A DNA stretch of 64,000 bases from an uncultured Collinsella sp. (GCA_900541015.1 UQIB01000006.1:15734-79733), one strand, 5' to 3'; shown: positions 44,328 to 53,769, numbered from the stretch's first letter. Made by a program: numbers and translations. Notes: generated from the letters alone by a model not told the origin.

Positions 44328-45329
44328 CTAGAAGCCGCTCACGATGTCGCGCGCCCAGGAGCCGCTTTTCACGAGGGCCAGGATGAGCAGCACGCACATG
44401 GCCAGGTACTGCAGCGCGTAGGTGAGCCCGTTCGCGACCGCGTCGGCCGGGGTACCCGTCCCGGGGTTCGCCCCGGTGAGCCCGCCGAGCACGAGCGGGA
44501 ACGATATGAGCAGCACGAGGATGATGACGCCGGCGATGCAGACCGCCCCGAAGCTCTTCAGGTAGCCAAGGCCTATCTGGCGCGTGGCGTCCATGCCGAG
44601 GAACGCCAGCGGGATCGGGGCGAACGCGGCCATGATGTAGAGCTGGAGCGCGCGGGCCCAGCAGACCACGAGGGCGACGACGTAGGCCGCCAGCACCACG
44701 ACCCAGCTGATGAGGCTCACGACGAGCATGGCGATGAGCGACGGGATGTCGTCGTCGGTGGTGACGACGGACACCTCGGGCAGGTCGAGCGCGCCTCCGG
44801 CGCCGAAGAGCGCCTCGACTCGGTCGATGGCGAGCCCGCAGACCTCGTAGATCGACGCCATCAGGTCGAAGCTGTTCTGTATGAGGAACAGGAACACGGC
44901 AAAGAACACGAGAAGGAAAACGACCTCCTTGACGCCGGGAAGGCTCTGGCTGCCGTCCATGCGCTGGGAGATCTCGATGAGCTTCAGGGTGAAGACCAGG
45001 CCGAGCACCCCGCACCCGATCGGCAGGATGGCAACCTGCCATACGCCCCGGGCGACGTCGTGCATGGTCAGGTCGCTCGAGCTCGTGAGCATGTGCGCGA
45101 AGTCGGCCGAGAGGATCCCGTTCGCGCCGATCGACCCGAGCACGCCCGTTTGCGCCTTGAACATCCAGTTGCAGCAGTCGCGCAGAAGGCCGCACAGCCA
45201 ATCGTTGACGTCCCCGGCTATGTCGGCGTATGCCGGCTGCACGGGGACGAGCAGGAGCGCGCAGAGGGCGAACGCCGTCGCGGCGGAGATGGCGAACGCC
45301 CTTCGGCGTCGCGATTCAAGCGCCCGCAC
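44328..45329 (-). CDS. VirB6/TrbL-like conjugal transfer membrane protein
   Basis: 333 residues with a GTG start at 45329 (GGAGGCG upstream; the frame is open further but overlaps the previous gene). Signal peptide about 1-37 (ends QPAYA). Six membrane helices are spaced through the rest, including VVFLLVFFAVFLFLIQNSF, VVSLISWVVVLAAYVVALV and IAGVIILVLLISFPLVLGG. Layout and position after VirB4 and hydrolase match the VirB6/TrbL channel component of Gram-positive type IV secretion. Starts 2 bases after the upstream stop. Confidence 0.8.
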   Translation of the reverse strand: MRALESRRRRAFAISAATAFALCALLLVPVQPAYADIAGDVNDWLCGLLRDCCNWMFKAQTGVLGSIGANGILSADFAHMLTSSSDLTMHDVARGVWQVAILPIGCGVLGLVFTLKLIEISQRMDGSQSLPGVKEVVFLLVFFAVFLFLIQNSFDLMASIYEVCGLAIDRVEALFGAGGALDLPEVSVVTTDDDIPSLIAMLVVSLISWVVVLAAYVVALVVCWARALQLYIMAAFAPIPLAFLGMDATRQIGLGYLKSFGAVCIAGVIILVLLISFPLVLGGLTGANPGTGTPADAVANGLTYALQYLAMCVLLILALVKSGSWARDIVSGF

Positions 45330-45331
45330 GG

Positions 45332-46051
45332 CTACATCGCCTCCAGCGAGCCGCCGCGCGAGACCACGGTGACCACCGTCGAGGCGGGGTCGTCGAGCGT
45401 GAAGGTCGTCGACGCGACGTTCCCGGCGTAGTCGAGCCACACCTCTTTGTCCCAGGAGGCACCCGCCGCCTGCGGGGACACCTCCGCCGCCTTCCCGGCG
45501 ACGGCCTCCTCGATGGCGGCGACGTCTACGCCAAGCGCCTCGGAGAGGCGGCCGTCGGTGCCGGTCACGGAGAACGTTCCCTCGCGTGCCTTCTGGGGCG
45601 CGTAGGCCTGCGTCAGGAGGTCGCAGGCCAGGGTGCGGGCGTCCCCGCCGCCCGAGACCTGGATGAGGGACAGGCCTCCCGCCTTGTCGCCGGTTCCCTT
45701 GACGTCGATGGGCACGCTGAGCACGCCGTCGGCCTCGGTTGGCTCCTCTGCCGAGAAGAACCAGGCTCGCTCGGTGCCGCCCGCGCTCTCCACCATGGCG
45801 CCCTCGACGATCCGCAGCGTGGCGGTCGGGTCGTCGGCTCCCGTCCACACGGTGTTCCAGAGCGCCTCGGCGCCCGAGGCGGCCTTCCCGGTCGCCGCGT
45901 CGGCGCCTGCAGCCGCGGGCTGCGCCTGCCCCTGGGGGCTATCCTGCGCGCCTTCCTGCGGGGCGATGGCGCAGCGCGCCGCGCCCGCGCCGAGCGCCAC
46001 GGTGAGCGCGCCTGCCGCGACGGCGGCCATGACCCTTGACTTTCCCTGCAT
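45332..46051 (-). CDS. secreted or anchored conjugation protein, unknown function
   Basis: 239 residues. A signal peptide or membrane anchor (about 1-27, AAGALTVALGAGAARCA) could be a lipoprotein signal with Cys27. A low-complexity Ala/Gln linker (28-60) is followed by a globular region with TVVTVVSRGGSLEAM at the end. Position between the hydrolase and VirB6 suggests an extracytoplasmic subunit such as the VirB8/TcpC slot, although I see no clear motif. Confidence 0.6.
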   Translation of the reverse strand: MQGKSRVMAAVAAGALTVALGAGAARCAIAPQEGAQDSPQGQAQPAAAGADAATGKAASGAEALWNTVWTGADDPTATLRIVEGAMVESAGGTERAWFFSAEEPTEADGVLSVPIDVKGTGDKAGGLSLIQVSGGGDARTLACDLLTQAYAPQKAREGTFSVTGTDGRLSEALGVDVAAIEEAVAGKAAEVSPQAAGASWDKEVWLDYAGNVASTTFTLDDPASTVVTVVSRGGSLEAM

Positions 46052-46060
46052 TGGTTTCTC

Positions 46061-47638
46061 CTATCTCGCGGTGAGCGCGCAGCTGAAGCTGCCGATGCCG
46101 CTCGCTATGCGGCACACGTCGCCCGTTCGCGGCTCGTGTATGTACCTGTCGTCGCCGATGTAGATGGCCACGTGGCCCGAGCGGTAGAGGATGTCGCCGG
46201 GCCTCGCCTCCGAGAGCGGTATGCGCCTGAGCTCCTCGTACTGGGAACCCGTGTAGTGGCTTATGCGGATGCCCGCCTGCGCGTAGCAGTACTGCGTGAG
46301 CCCGCTGCAGTCGAGCGCCTTGCCGGGGGTCGAGCCTCCCCACACGTAGGGCACGCCGAGCTGGCTGTACGCCGCCTCGACGATCGCGTTCCCGTTCGCG
46401 GCCGGGTCCTTCAGGTCCTCGACCGTCATGGAGTCGAACCTGTAGAGGCCCCATTGCGCCATGATCGACTTCAGGGACTCGACGTAGGACGAGTCGGTCG
46501 CCCAGCCGGCGTCCTTGAGCCCCTCGGCCATCCTGTCCGAGTCGTGCCTCTCGATCGCCTCGCGGATGAGGGCGTTGCCCGAGTAGCGCTGCGCCTGCAG
46601 GAAGACCCTGCTGCGGAAGCGGATGCACTCGGCGTCGCCGGTGAAGCGGATGAAGCTCGCCGTGATCTGGGTGTGCTCGCTGGGCACGTACTCCTCGCTG
46701 GTGGCCCAGTTCGCCTTGCCGGCCACCTCGGGGCAGCCCGCGTAGCCCGACCACCACTTCATGCCGAAGAGGTTGTGGTCGCGCTCTGCGAGCCGGCTCA
46801 TGCGGTCGCCCTGGCCGGACTCCTGGATGATCTGCGCGATGGTGCAGCCCGCCGGGTGCCCGTACTCCTCCTGGCACTCGAGCGCCGCCTCGACCATCTC
46901 GTAGGTGATGTAGGGCGGCAGCCCCTCGAGGCCCCGCTTGGAGGCCGCGTCGTCCCAGAAGCCGAACAGCGCGCTCAGCAGCTGCGCGACGGCGATCGCG
47001 CAGGCGACGAAGGCCACGATGCCGGCCACCGCCCCGAGCAGGGCGGGCGCTGCGCCCGAGACCGCGCCCGCGATCGCGGAGGCGGCGCCCTTCGACCCCG
47101 CAGCGCGGGCCGCCTGGGCCGCCTGGTGCTTGGCCGGGGCGGTCGCGCCGGCTGCCTCGGGGCCGCGCGCGCCTCCCTTTGGGGCGCCGAGGGCGGTCGC
47201 CGCCTTGCGGCTGCCTCGGGCTGCTTTCTTCGCCTTCCTCTGCCGCAGCCTTCCCGCGGCCTTCTTGGCCGCACGCCCCGCGTCGTACATGCCCGAGGCG
47301 CCCTCGAGCTCCTCCGAGTCGTCGAGCTGGGAGACGGCCTCCCGGGCGATCGCCAGCTTCGCCGCATCGACGCGCGAGCGCATCGCGGCCGCCGCGCGCC
47401 GGTCGCCGGCTGGTTGGGACAATTTGTCCCCGAGCCCGCCTTCCGGCGCGTCGGGCCCGGAAGGGCGCCCCTTCGCCGTTGCGGCGGGGCCTCCCGCCTC
47501 GTCGAGCGGGCCGGCACCCTCCGAGACGTTTCCCAGGGCGTCGCGCTCGGTCTCCGCGACGTCGCCCGCGGTGAGCACGTCGCGGCGCTGCGCCCCGACC
47601 ACCTCGAGCATCCCGCCGCCCTCGCTCGGGCCGGCCAT
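46061..47638 (-). CDS. bifunctional cell-wall hydrolase (lysozyme-like plus NlpC/P60)
   Basis: 525 residues from ATG 47638, just after the VirB4 stop with GGAGGAATAGGA upstream. A basic, Ala-rich cytoplasmic segment (about 1-195) is followed by one membrane helix (about 200-228). Then come a glucosaminidase/lysozyme-like domain (IIQESGQGDRMSRLAERDHN, FGMKWWSGYAG) and a C-terminal NlpC/P60 domain with catalytic Cys in LDCSGLTQYCY and His in GHVAIYIGDD. This is the CwlT/Orf14-type enzyme that opens peptidoglycan for the transfer channel. The N-terminal basic part contains GGGACAATTTGTCCC in frame. Confidence 0.9.
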   Translation of the reverse strand: MAGPSEGGGMLEVVGAQRRDVLTAGDVAETERDALGNVSEGAGPLDEAGGPAATAKGRPSGPDAPEGGLGDKLSQPAGDRRAAAAMRSRVDAAKLAIAREAVSQLDDSEELEGASGMYDAGRAAKKAAGRLRQRKAKKAARGSRKAATALGAPKGGARGPEAAGATAPAKHQAAQAARAAGSKGAASAIAGAVSGAAPALLGAVAGIVAFVACAIAVAQLLSALFGFWDDAASKRGLEGLPPYITYEMVEAALECQEEYGHPAGCTIAQIIQESGQGDRMSRLAERDHNLFGMKWWSGYAGCPEVAGKANWATSEEYVPSEHTQITASFIRFTGDAECIRFRSRVFLQAQRYSGNALIREAIERHDSDRMAEGLKDAGWATDSSYVESLKSIMAQWGLYRFDSMTVEDLKDPAANGNAIVEAAYSQLGVPYVWGGSTPGKALDCSGLTQYCYAQAGIRISHYTGSQYEELRRIPLSEARPGDILYRSGHVAIYIGDDRYIHEPRTGDVCRIASGIGSFSCALTAR

Positions 47639-47640
47639 TC

Positions 47641-50118
47641 CTATTCCTCCGCCTCTCGCGCCGCCCGGCGCATCTCGCGCTCGGCGACCTCTGCGGGCTT
47701 GGTGTTCCACAGGTCGTAGAGCAAGCCCCTCGGGAAGTCGTCGGTGATGGGCACGCGGATCCCGGCGCTGATGAGCAGCCCCTCGCCGGGCTTGACGGCG
47801 TCGCCGATGTAGCCGCGCTCCGTGGCGGAGAGCTGGAGCATCTCCGCCCATGCGTCGAGGTCGGCGGTGGACTGCTTGTGCAGCAGGAAGAACTCGGAGT
47901 TGAGCACCATGTCGCGTGCCTCGGCGTTGGCCAGCATGTGGCTCGTGTTCTGGCTGATGCCGGTGCAGATGAGGCCGAACTTGCGCCCCTCGCGCCACAG
48001 GCGGGCGAAGTACTCGACCACCGTCGGGTGCGCGAAGAGGCTCTGCACCTCGTCGATGTAGAGCCAGGTGTAGTTGGGGCGCGGCGGCGTGACCATCACG
48101 CGGTTGCGCACCATCTCGAGCGCCGTGATCATGCCGAACACGCGCATGTTCTGGCCGAGGCCGTGCATGTCGATGTTGGTGATGCGGTTGTCGAGCGCCA
48201 CGTTGCTCTGGCCGTTGAAGAAGGAGAACGCGCCCTTCACGTAGCGCTCGTAGCGCAGCGCGATGTCGGCGGCCTCGGCCTCGGGCTGAGCGAGCAGCGC
48301 CGCGTGGAAGTCGCCGAGCGTGGGCAGGCGGCCGTCCCTCGCGCACCCCCGGTACGCCTCGCCGACGCAGCGGGCGATGATCGAGCGGTCGCGCTCCGGC
48401 AGGCCCTCGCGGCCCTCGGCCATGAGCGCGCTCGAGAGCGCGAGCACCGCGTCGGTCTTGTACGCGAGCTTGGCGGCGTCGGCGCGGTCCGCGACGTCGG
48501 CGGTGTCGAGGGGGTTGAGCACCGCCGAGCATCCCGGGGCGAGCTCGACGTTCGCGCCGCCGAGCGCGCCGACGAGGTTGCCGTACTCGCCGGCCGGGTC
48601 GAAGATCACGACCTCGTCCTCGGGGTGCGCGAGCACGGTGTTGGTTATCTCGCGCTTCACCGAGAAGCTCTTGCCCGAGCCGGGCTTGCCGCACACGAAG
48701 CCCATGGGGCTCGCCAGGCGCTTGCGGTCGCACAGCACCAGGTTCCCGCTCTCCTTGGACTGCCCGTAGTAGCCTCCGCCCGCCTCGTCGAGGCTCTGGC
48801 TGGCGAAGGGCATCTGCATAGCCACCTGCCCCGTGGTGAGGTAGCGGCTCACGGTGACGTGGTTGTCACCGAGCGGGAGCACCGAGTTGAGAGCCTGGCG
48901 CTGCCGGAAGTGGAGCGGCTCGAGGCCGATCGTGCAGCCCTGCGCGACGCTCGTCACCTGCTGGACGCGGCGGTCGAGCTCCTCGAGGCTGTCGGCCCAG
49001 GTGTAGACGAGGCCCGTGTAGACGAACAGGCGCTCGGACTTGTTGCGCAGGAAGTCGAGCAGCTCCTCGGCCTCCTCCTTCGAGAAGCGCAGCTCGGGCG
49101 GCAGGATCTGGTAGTCGTAGCCCTTCTTCACGGCGCTCATCTGCTCGTCGATGATCTCCTTGTCCATCCAGTCGATCTGGCGCTTCACGAGCGCGAGCGC
49201 CTCGCTCTGCGCGATGGGCTGCACGTGCAGCGTCACGTTGAGCGGCAGCGGCAGGTCGATGATGGAGGCGAGGTAGGTCTCCTCGATGACCGACCCGAAG
49301 CTGCGCACCGCGAGCACCGCGCCGTAGCGCCCGTCGCTGCGGAAGCAGTCGGACCTGCCCTCGGGCTTGAAGTCGAGCGTGGAGGGCATGACGAAGTCCT
49401 TCGTGCGCGCGCCCGACGTCGGGGACAATTTGTCCCAGGAGAACTCGAAGCGCGACCCCGGGCGCAGCTGCCCCTGCAAAAGCTCGAGCCTCTCGGCGCC
49501 GTCGAGGGCGCGCGACGAGCAGCGTATGCGCGCGAGCGTCTGCTCCACGTCGCCCCGGATGCGCGCGAGCTTGGGCACCGCGGCGTCGACGTCGTCGGCG
49601 CCCACGGCGTAGGTCAGGTAGCGGTGGCGCACGAGGTTCGAGACGCCCTCGCGCATCTTGTCGTTGAGGATCCGGTTGTACTCTTCGGCGAGCCCGGCGG
49701 TGGCGCGCTCCCCGGGCTCGAAGAAGACCTTGCGGCCGACCTCGTCGGCGGGGATGGGCGCGTTCACTACCTGGAGCTGCACGTGGGAGTCCGCCGGGAA
49801 GTAGTTGAACAGCGAGCTCATCACGGTGAAGGCCGTCTCGCGCGCCTCCTTGCGCGCGGACTGGTAGCTGATGTCGGAGAACTCGACCGTCTGGCTGAAC
49901 ACCCCGGGCATCACCTGGGCGATGCCGTCCCTGTACATGGCGTCGTAGCCGACGTAGGCGGCCATCTCGCGCGAACGGTCGCGCTCCCGGCGGCGCCTCT
50001 GCCGCTCGGCCTCCGCGCCCTTCGAGGCGTCCTTGCGCCCGCCCGTGCCGCCGAGGAGCAGCCCGAGGGTGCTCGGGCGCTTCGGCCTATTCTCCTTGTT
50101 GGTTCTTGCTCGGCTCAT
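47641..50118 (-). CDS. VirB4-type conjugation ATPase
   Basis: 825 residues. Powers the type IV secretion channel. Walker A is GKPGSGKS (477-484); Walker B is WLYIDEVQSLF (near 690). The N-terminal domain (about 50-440) contains the CagE/VirB4 region with QLQVVNAPIPADEVG and YQILPPELRFSKEEAEELL. AAGGAG lies 9 bases before the ATG, which overlaps the PrgI gene by 32 bases. The first 50 residues are basic and low-complexity. A third in-frame GGGACAATTTGTCCC palindrome sits at 49422-49436. Intact. Confidence 0.95.
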   Translation of the reverse strand: MSRARTNKENRPKRPSTLGLLLGGTGGRKDASKGAEAERQRRRRERDRSREMAAYVGYDAMYRDGIAQVMPGVFSQTVEFSDISYQSARKEARETAFTVMSSLFNYFPADSHVQLQVVNAPIPADEVGRKVFFEPGERATAGLAEEYNRILNDKMREGVSNLVRHRYLTYAVGADDVDAAVPKLARIRGDVEQTLARIRCSSRALDGAERLELLQGQLRPGSRFEFSWDKLSPTSGARTKDFVMPSTLDFKPEGRSDCFRSDGRYGAVLAVRSFGSVIEETYLASIIDLPLPLNVTLHVQPIAQSEALALVKRQIDWMDKEIIDEQMSAVKKGYDYQILPPELRFSKEEAEELLDFLRNKSERLFVYTGLVYTWADSLEELDRRVQQVTSVAQGCTIGLEPLHFRQRQALNSVLPLGDNHVTVSRYLTTGQVAMQMPFASQSLDEAGGGYYGQSKESGNLVLCDRKRLASPMGFVCGKPGSGKSFSVKREITNTVLAHPEDEVVIFDPAGEYGNLVGALGGANVELAPGCSAVLNPLDTADVADRADAAKLAYKTDAVLALSSALMAEGREGLPERDRSIIARCVGEAYRGCARDGRLPTLGDFHAALLAQPEAEAADIALRYERYVKGAFSFFNGQSNVALDNRITNIDMHGLGQNMRVFGMITALEMVRNRVMVTPPRPNYTWLYIDEVQSLFAHPTVVEYFARLWREGRKFGLICTGISQNTSHMLANAEARDMVLNSEFFLLHKQSTADLDAWAEMLQLSATERGYIGDAVKPGEGLLISAGIRVPITDDFPRGLLYDLWNTKPAEVAEREMRRAAREAEE

Positions 50119-50512
50119 AGAGCTCGGCTCCTTTCTTCCTGGTCCTGCGCCTCGCGCGCCGCCCCGGGCGGCCCGGGCGCGGCGAGCCCTCGGGGAGGCT
50201 CGCGGCGAGGCAGGGCTCGTACGCGAGCAGCTGCGGGGAGAGCTCGTGTGCCGCCAGGAGAGGCAGCAGCTCCTCGGCGCGCATGCCGAAGGGCCGCCAG
50301 AACCCGGCGAGCCAGAACGGCATGCTGCAGAGCATGATCGGGAAGGCCGCGTCCGCGACGTCGGCGTGCAGGCCCAGGTGGACGAAGGCCGCCGCCCCGA
50401 CCGCGCTGCCGAAGCCGAGCGACACGCATGCGAGCGTGCGCAGGCTCATCTTCCCGACGATCTTCTCCTCGTACTCGCCGATGTCCTTCTGGACCGGTAT
50501 CCGGAGCGCCAT
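50087..50512 (-). CDS. PrgI-family conjugation membrane protein
   Basis: 141 residues: short N-terminal amphipathic region (RIPVQKDIGEYEEKIVGKM), two membrane helices (about 25-45 and 55-72) and a C-terminal basic tail. This is the PrgI/TrsC-type layout, and PrgI always directly precedes VirB4. Start ATG 50512 follows the Maff2 gene by 12 bases. The tail overlaps the VirB4 start. Confidence 0.85.
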   Translation of the reverse strand: MALRIPVQKDIGEYEEKIVGKMSLRTLACVSLGFGSAVGAAAFVHLGLHADVADAAFPIMLCSMPFWLAGFWRPFGMRAEELLPLLAAHELSPQLLAYEPCLAASLPEGSPRPGRPGRRARRRTRKKGAELYEPSKNQQGE

Positions 50513-50524
50513 CCGCGACGCCCC

Positions 50525-50740
50525 CTATGCCGGCAGCCAGGACGTGTCCAGCTGCCCGAAGTAGACCGACGCGGCGATGATGATCGCGCCGCCGGCGATG
50601 GTGGATATGGCGGTCGCGATCTGCGGGCCGCCCTGCTGCTCCCTGATGGCCAGGCCGAGCGAGACCGCTCCCCACACGACCAGGAAGCCGCCGAGGAAGG
50701 TCACGCAGCCCGACACGAGCTTGATGACGTTTGCGAGCAT
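50525..50740 (-). CDS. Maff2/TrbC-type small membrane protein
   Basis: 71 residues with two hydrophobic helices (about 8-32 and 42-62), matching the small pilin-like VirB2/Maff2 proteins at this position in Gram-positive transfer operons. AAAGGAG precedes the ATG. It may form the channel's pilin-like subunit. Confidence 0.8.
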   Translation of the reverse strand: MLANVIKLVSGCVTFLGGFLVVWGAVSLGLAIREQQGGPQIATAISTIAGGAIIIAASVYFGQLDTSWLPA

Positions 50741-50782
50741 GCTGCTCTCCTTTGCTTTCGGTTGACGATGTTCCTTGCTGTT

Positions 50783-50803
50783 CCTCCCCCGCGGCGGGGG
50801 AGG
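50783..50803 (-). terminator. GC-rich hairpin between VirD4 and the Maff2 gene
   Basis: CCTCCCCC pairs with GGGGGAGG across GCGGC. The same type of hairpin precedes the sortase gene at 40936-40957. There is no U tract; likely an mRNA-stability or processing element. Confidence 0.45.
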
Positions 50804-50824
50804 CCCGCGCCCTCCGCGGCCCCG

Positions 50825-52630
50825 TCACGAGGCGCCATCCTTCCGCCTGCGGTACTCCGCGAAGTCGAACGGGCCGCGGCGCGCGGCCTCCTCGAGCAGG
50901 CGCGAGCGCGGGTGGCGCTCGAGCCGGTACTTCCGGTCCATGAGCGGCATGCACCCGTTCACGAGCACGAGCGCGTCCTCGCGCGGCATGCGCGCCACCT
51001 CGGCGGGCTGTATGAGGTCGCGCTCGGAGATGCCGCGGTTCACGGTCCGGGTCCAGCCGGCGCCCCGCGAGTCGCTCTGCGTCTCGCTCGCCACCGTCTG
51101 CTTGCCGGCCATCTTGCTGATCTCCTCGTTGGTCTCGTTCGCCTTGCCGCCCAGGTAGAGCAGCGTGTCGCAGGCGTTCACGATGGTCTCGGCGTTGTTG
51201 TCGCCGTAGGTCTCCTTCAGCTGCGAGAGCGACTGGGCGATCATCGAGACGGCGATGTTCCTGCTGCGGGTGACGGCGATGGTCCGCTCGAAGTCGGGTA
51301 TGCGCCCGATGTTGGCGAACTCGTCGAAGACGAAGTGCACCGTCGTGGGCAGCGAGCCGCCGTGCGCCTCTAGCGCCTCGGCGCAGAGCGCGCTCACGGC
51401 CGTGTCCATGAGCAGGGCGAACAGGAAGTCGAAGGTCGAGTCGGTGTCGCTCATCGACGCGAAGAGCGCGACCTTGGCGCCCTCGTCGCCCATGTGGGCG
51501 AGGTCGAGCTCGTCTTTGGAGGTGAGGTCGCGGACGGCGCGGATGGACAGCGGCTTCAGGCGGACGTTGCAGCTCGAGAGCATCGACTTCATGGTGTCGC
51601 CGGCGGCGACGCGGAACTCGCGGTAGCTCGCGAGCGCGAAGTCGTCGGGCGGCGCCGGCTCGCGGACCTTGACCCACTCCCACGCGCCGTCCTCCTCGGC
51701 GAAGCCGCGCAGCGAACCGCCCTCCGCCGAGGCGCCGCCGCGCCTGACGTAGCGCTCGCCGGTCTCCAGCTCGCGGAACACCATGTCGAGCGGGCTCATG
51801 TAGCCCGGGTCGTCGCGTGCGTCGGCGAGCGAGAGCAGCGTGAGCAGCCCGTCGAGGTTTCGGTCGGCGGGCTCGCAGTGCATGACGAGGTAGGCCGTGA
51901 GCGCGGTGTAGACCAGGCGCTCGGCCTTCTCCCAGTAGGGGTCGCCCTTGTGGTCGGCCTCGCCCTCGGTGTTGGCGACGATGCCGCGGGCGAAGCGGAT
52001 GACGCCCGCCTCGTCGCGTATGTAGGCTATGGGGTTGAAGCGCATGGAGCGCGAGAAGTCGATGGTGTCGAATGCGCGGATCTCGTAGCCGAGCTCCGCC
52101 AGCGCGCCGCCCATCTCGCGGATGAGCGTGCCCTTCGGGTCGGTCACGAAGAAGCTGGCGTTGGCCTGCAGGAGGTTCGGCTTGACGTAGTAGCGTGTCT
52201 TGCCGGTGCCGGGTCCTCCCACCACGAGCACGTTGTCGTTGGTGTCGGTGGAGAGGTCGAACCTGCGGCTCACGAGGCGGATGCGCGCGCTGTCGGTGAG
52301 GATGATGTTGTTGTCGGGGTCCTTGGCGTCGCCGAAGGGCGCGATGTCCTTAGGCGTGGCCCACCTGGAGCTCCCGTGCTCCTCGCCGTCGCGTCGGGCC
52401 CCTTTGGACCCCAGGGAGCGCGCCCAGGCGAGGAGCGCCGCGCACGCGCAGGCGGTCCCCGCGCACAGGGGAAGCGCCTCCGTTGAGAATGCGCGTCCCG
52501 CGCGGAGCGCCGCCATGGCGGCCTCCGGGTCGAGGATCGGGTTCGCGCCCGACGCCGCGATTGCCGCGGCCGCGAAGTCTCCCGCGGCGAACGCCGCCGC
52601 GGCCAGCGCGGCCGCCGCCTGCCATCTCAT
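50825..52630 (-). CDS. VirD4/TraG-type coupling protein
   Basis: 601 residues from ATG 52630, which overlaps the PcfB stop (ATGA). The frame is open far upstream, but that part is a shadow of other genes. Two N-terminal membrane helices (about 5-30 and 52-70). Walker A is GGPGTGKT (138-145); TraG/TraD motifs include SFFVTDPKGTL and VHFVFDEFANIGRIPDFE (Walker B) with SMIAQSLSQLKETYG. It links DNA substrate to the secretion channel. It needs a relaxase, and none is visible in this block. Confidence 0.93.
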   Translation of the reverse strand: MRWQAAAALAAAAFAAGDFAAAAIAASGANPILDPEAAMAALRAGRAFSTEALPLCAGTACACAALLAWARSLGSKGARRDGEEHGSSRWATPKDIAPFGDAKDPDNNIILTDSARIRLVSRRFDLSTDTNDNVLVVGGPGTGKTRYYVKPNLLQANASFFVTDPKGTLIREMGGALAELGYEIRAFDTIDFSRSMRFNPIAYIRDEAGVIRFARGIVANTEGEADHKGDPYWEKAERLVYTALTAYLVMHCEPADRNLDGLLTLLSLADARDDPGYMSPLDMVFRELETGERYVRRGGASAEGGSLRGFAEEDGAWEWVKVREPAPPDDFALASYREFRVAAGDTMKSMLSSCNVRLKPLSIRAVRDLTSKDELDLAHMGDEGAKVALFASMSDTDSTFDFLFALLMDTAVSALCAEALEAHGGSLPTTVHFVFDEFANIGRIPDFERTIAVTRSRNIAVSMIAQSLSQLKETYGDNNAETIVNACDTLLYLGGKANETNEEISKMAGKQTVASETQSDSRGAGWTRTVNRGISERDLIQPAEVARMPREDALVLVNGCMPLMDRKYRLERHPRSRLLEEAARRGPFDFAEYRRRKDGAS

Positions 52631-53178
52631 CTCTCGAGCCCCTCGATCTGGCGCGGGCCGCGGTCCCGGCCGGGGCCCTGGCTGTGGGCTTTCGAAGCCT
52701 CGCGCGCACGCTCGGCGCGCTCGGCCAGCCGCTCGGGCGCCTGGCGCCTCTCGGCTATCTCGGAGAGCCGCTCCCTTGCGCGCTCGGCGGCCTTTCCCGT
52801 CTCTTGCTCGAGCTGACGGAAGGCCTCGTCGACCTCGGGCGCGTCCTCCACCTTGAAGAGCAGCCAGTCGCGGCCCTCGCCGGGGATGATGTGGTGCTCG
52901 ACCGACGCGGCGCGCAGCTTGTCGGAGACGACCTCCTTGATCGTCGCGTACTCGGGAAGCCCCGAGAGCTCCTCGAGGCTGAGCTTCGCGTAGGTCGGCA
53001 CGCCCTCGGCCGCGATGGCCTCGGCGCGCCTGCCGGCGATGGTCCCGCGGATTCCCGCGAGGCGCTCGGAGAGCTCCCTCGCGCTGCGCTCCATTGCCTC
53101 GGCGCCGGCCTCCTGGCCGATCCTCAGCATCCAGTCGACCAGCTTGCCGCCCGCCTCGTCCCCGTAGTCGCTCGCCAT
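52627..53178 (-). CDS. PcfB-like (DUF3801) conjugation accessory protein
   Basis: 183 residues. The region KLSLEELSGLPEYATIKEVV and HHIIPGEGRDWLLFKVEDAP matches the DUF3801/PcfB family, which binds near the coupling protein and helps load the relaxosome. N-terminal GGKLVDWMLRIGQ precedes long charged helices; the C-terminus is basic. It is translationally coupled to VirD4. The bounds of the family domain are approximate. Confidence 0.8.
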   Translation of the reverse strand: MASDYGDEAGGKLVDWMLRIGQEAGAEAMERSARELSERLAGIRGTIAGRRAEAIAAEGVPTYAKLSLEELSGLPEYATIKEVVSDKLRAASVEHHIIPGEGRDWLLFKVEDAPEVDEAFRQLEQETGKAAERARERLSEIAERRQAPERLAERAERAREASKAHSQGPGRDRGPRQIEGLER

Positions 53179-53238
53179 CCCGCGCCTCCCTTCCAGTCGA
53201 GATGAAAAAGGGGCGCCTTCGCGCCCCGGTCGTCCCTA

Positions 53239-53769
53239 TTAGGCCCCGACGGCCCTCTCGCGCGCCATTGGGGCGCGGGCTTCCTGCCCGGCGTGCGCGC
53301 GGCTCGCCTCGCGGGCGGACGCGGCGCGCTGCGCCAGCGGCTCGGGCGCCTTCTCGTGCAGATGGGCCCACTCGCCGCTGCGGCACTGCTCCGGCGTCGC
53401 CTCGCACATGTCGCGCATGGCGCGCTCGAAGCGCTCGGGCTCCTGGGCGATGGCGCCGAAGCTCCAGCTCTCGAAGCCGGTCCACGCGTCGCCGTCGCGC
53501 TTGAGCGTCCACCACTCGTCGCCGCCGTTCACCTGCTGGATGAACGCGAGGTCGCGGTAGCAGAACCCCTGGCGTATGGCCCAGTTGCCCGAGCCGAGCG
53601 CCTCGCGGAGCCTGTCGACGCTGTCCGTGCGGGAGAACTCGTAGGGGTACTCCTCGAGGAACGGGTCGTCCTGCCAGTCGAAGCCGCCGACCTTGAGCCA
53701 GCCGTTCTCCTGGCACTTCTCCACGAGCCCGTCGTGCTCGCGGCCGGTTATCCTCTCGAAGCCGTCCAT
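53239..53769 (-). CDS. conserved conjugative-element protein, unknown function
   Basis: 176 residues from ATG 53769, chosen by GGCGGAGGG. The first part (EHDGLVEKCQENGWLKVGGF, then FLEEYPYEFSRTDSVDRLRE) looks like a small globular domain with many aromatics. The tail is a basic Ala-rich helix shared in style with other proteins of this element (LAQRAASAREASRAHA). It is co-directional with VirD4. No enzyme motif seen. Confidence 0.65.
   Translation of the reverse strand: MDGFERITGREHDGLVEKCQENGWLKVGGFDWQDDPFLEEYPYEFSRTDSVDRLREALGSGNWAIRQGFCYRDLAFIQQVNGGDEWWTLKRDGDAWTGFESWSFGAIAQEPERFERAMRDMCEATPEQCRSGEWAHLHEKAPEPLAQRAASAREASRAHAGQEARAPMARERAVGA

Noticed and set aside
47641..48733. Extension of the cell-wall hydrolase to 890 residues
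   Set aside because: That part is out-of-frame VirB4 coding sequence; the ribosome site just after the VirB4 stop sets the start.
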